This document shows, piece after piece, positions 63,920 to 64,000 of a DNA stretch of 64,000 bases (its first letter is position 1; the number at the start of each line of letters is the position of its first letter). Under the pieces are notes generated by a model. The model worked only from the letters and a program-made list of their open reading frames with translations, did no database searches and was not told the origin of the DNA. This stretch comes from an uncultured Alkaliphilus sp. (GTDB lineage Bacteria > Bacillota > Clostridia > Peptostreptococcales > Natronincolaceae), in contig CALJEQ010000015.1 of assembly GCA_938074565.1 (NCBI GenBank), positions 124,001-188,000 on the forward strand. Direction: 5' to 3'. Position numbers and translations under genes: made by a program.

Positions 63920-64000
63920 GTATATATTTCTATTACTTAGTTTCATTACTCTATAAAGTATAAGTTACAATGTAGACCTTTCTATAGTGGCTAATACAAT

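Noticed and set aside
63965..64000. A peptide gene ending at the right edge of the window
   Set aside because: Only 11 codons before a TAA are visible on the minus strand, too little to call a gene or match to the precursor motif.

Overview
The window looks like the chromosome of an AT-rich, endospore-forming, anaerobic Clostridia-type Firmicute, perhaps Alkaliphilus- or Natronincola-like. The evidence is the low GC content, strong GGAGG ribosome binding sites with frequent TTG/GTG starts, a GerA-type germination operon, a SleB-type hydrolase, a BioW biotin pathway and a split cobalamin-dependent methionine synthase. Species-level placement is inference. I saw no rRNA, tRNA or CRISPR array.

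Layout. 1-13.4 kb is mostly housekeeping: a partial M3 oligopeptidase, a c-di-AMP riboswitch driving a cell-wall hydrolase, nagA, an XPD/DinG-like helicase with a nuclease-like N-terminus, map, a TPR protein, an MFS carrier, yidC, a MATE exporter and an M42 peptidase. 13.4-19 kb has a threonine-dehydrogenase-like protein and a divergent germination locus (gerAB against gerAA-gerAC plus a small membrane protein). 19-23.7 kb is a biotin operon (membrane protein-bioW-bioF-bioD-bioA) with a promoter overlapped by a BirA-like operator. 23.9-30.3 kb has a copper-amine-oxidase-domain protein, an OFA-family transporter and a metF / MetH-activation / MetH operon. 30.3-34 kb is accessory: an IS30-family element, then a CcdA-like membrane protein that appears to have lost its 5' end, an unknown protein, a thioredoxin-like protein and a six-cysteine secreted peptide. 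34.2-43 kb has proA-proB-proC, a lipid kinase fused to a papain-like domain, a DUF1287 protein, ywbE, a GrpB-family protein and dbpA.

The most interesting part is 43.9-51.4 kb, a minus-strand cluster that reads like an undescribed RiPP (modified peptide) pathway. Two short peptide genes share an acidic C-terminal motif (DDGxLDLExGxNI). They are followed by an MFS exporter, two tandem B12-binding radical SAM paralogs, an M16 protease and a winged-helix regulator. A hairpin ending in seven T lies between the peptides and the rest, which would favour high peptide expression.

From 51.7 kb to the end come a DUF4846 lipoprotein and a defence island: a Septu-like ATPase/HNH pair and a complete type I restriction-modification operon (hsdM-hsdS-hsdR). 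At the right edge is a third radical SAM protein with a different cysteine motif (CX4CX2C), which may belong to another peptide-modification locus beyond the window.
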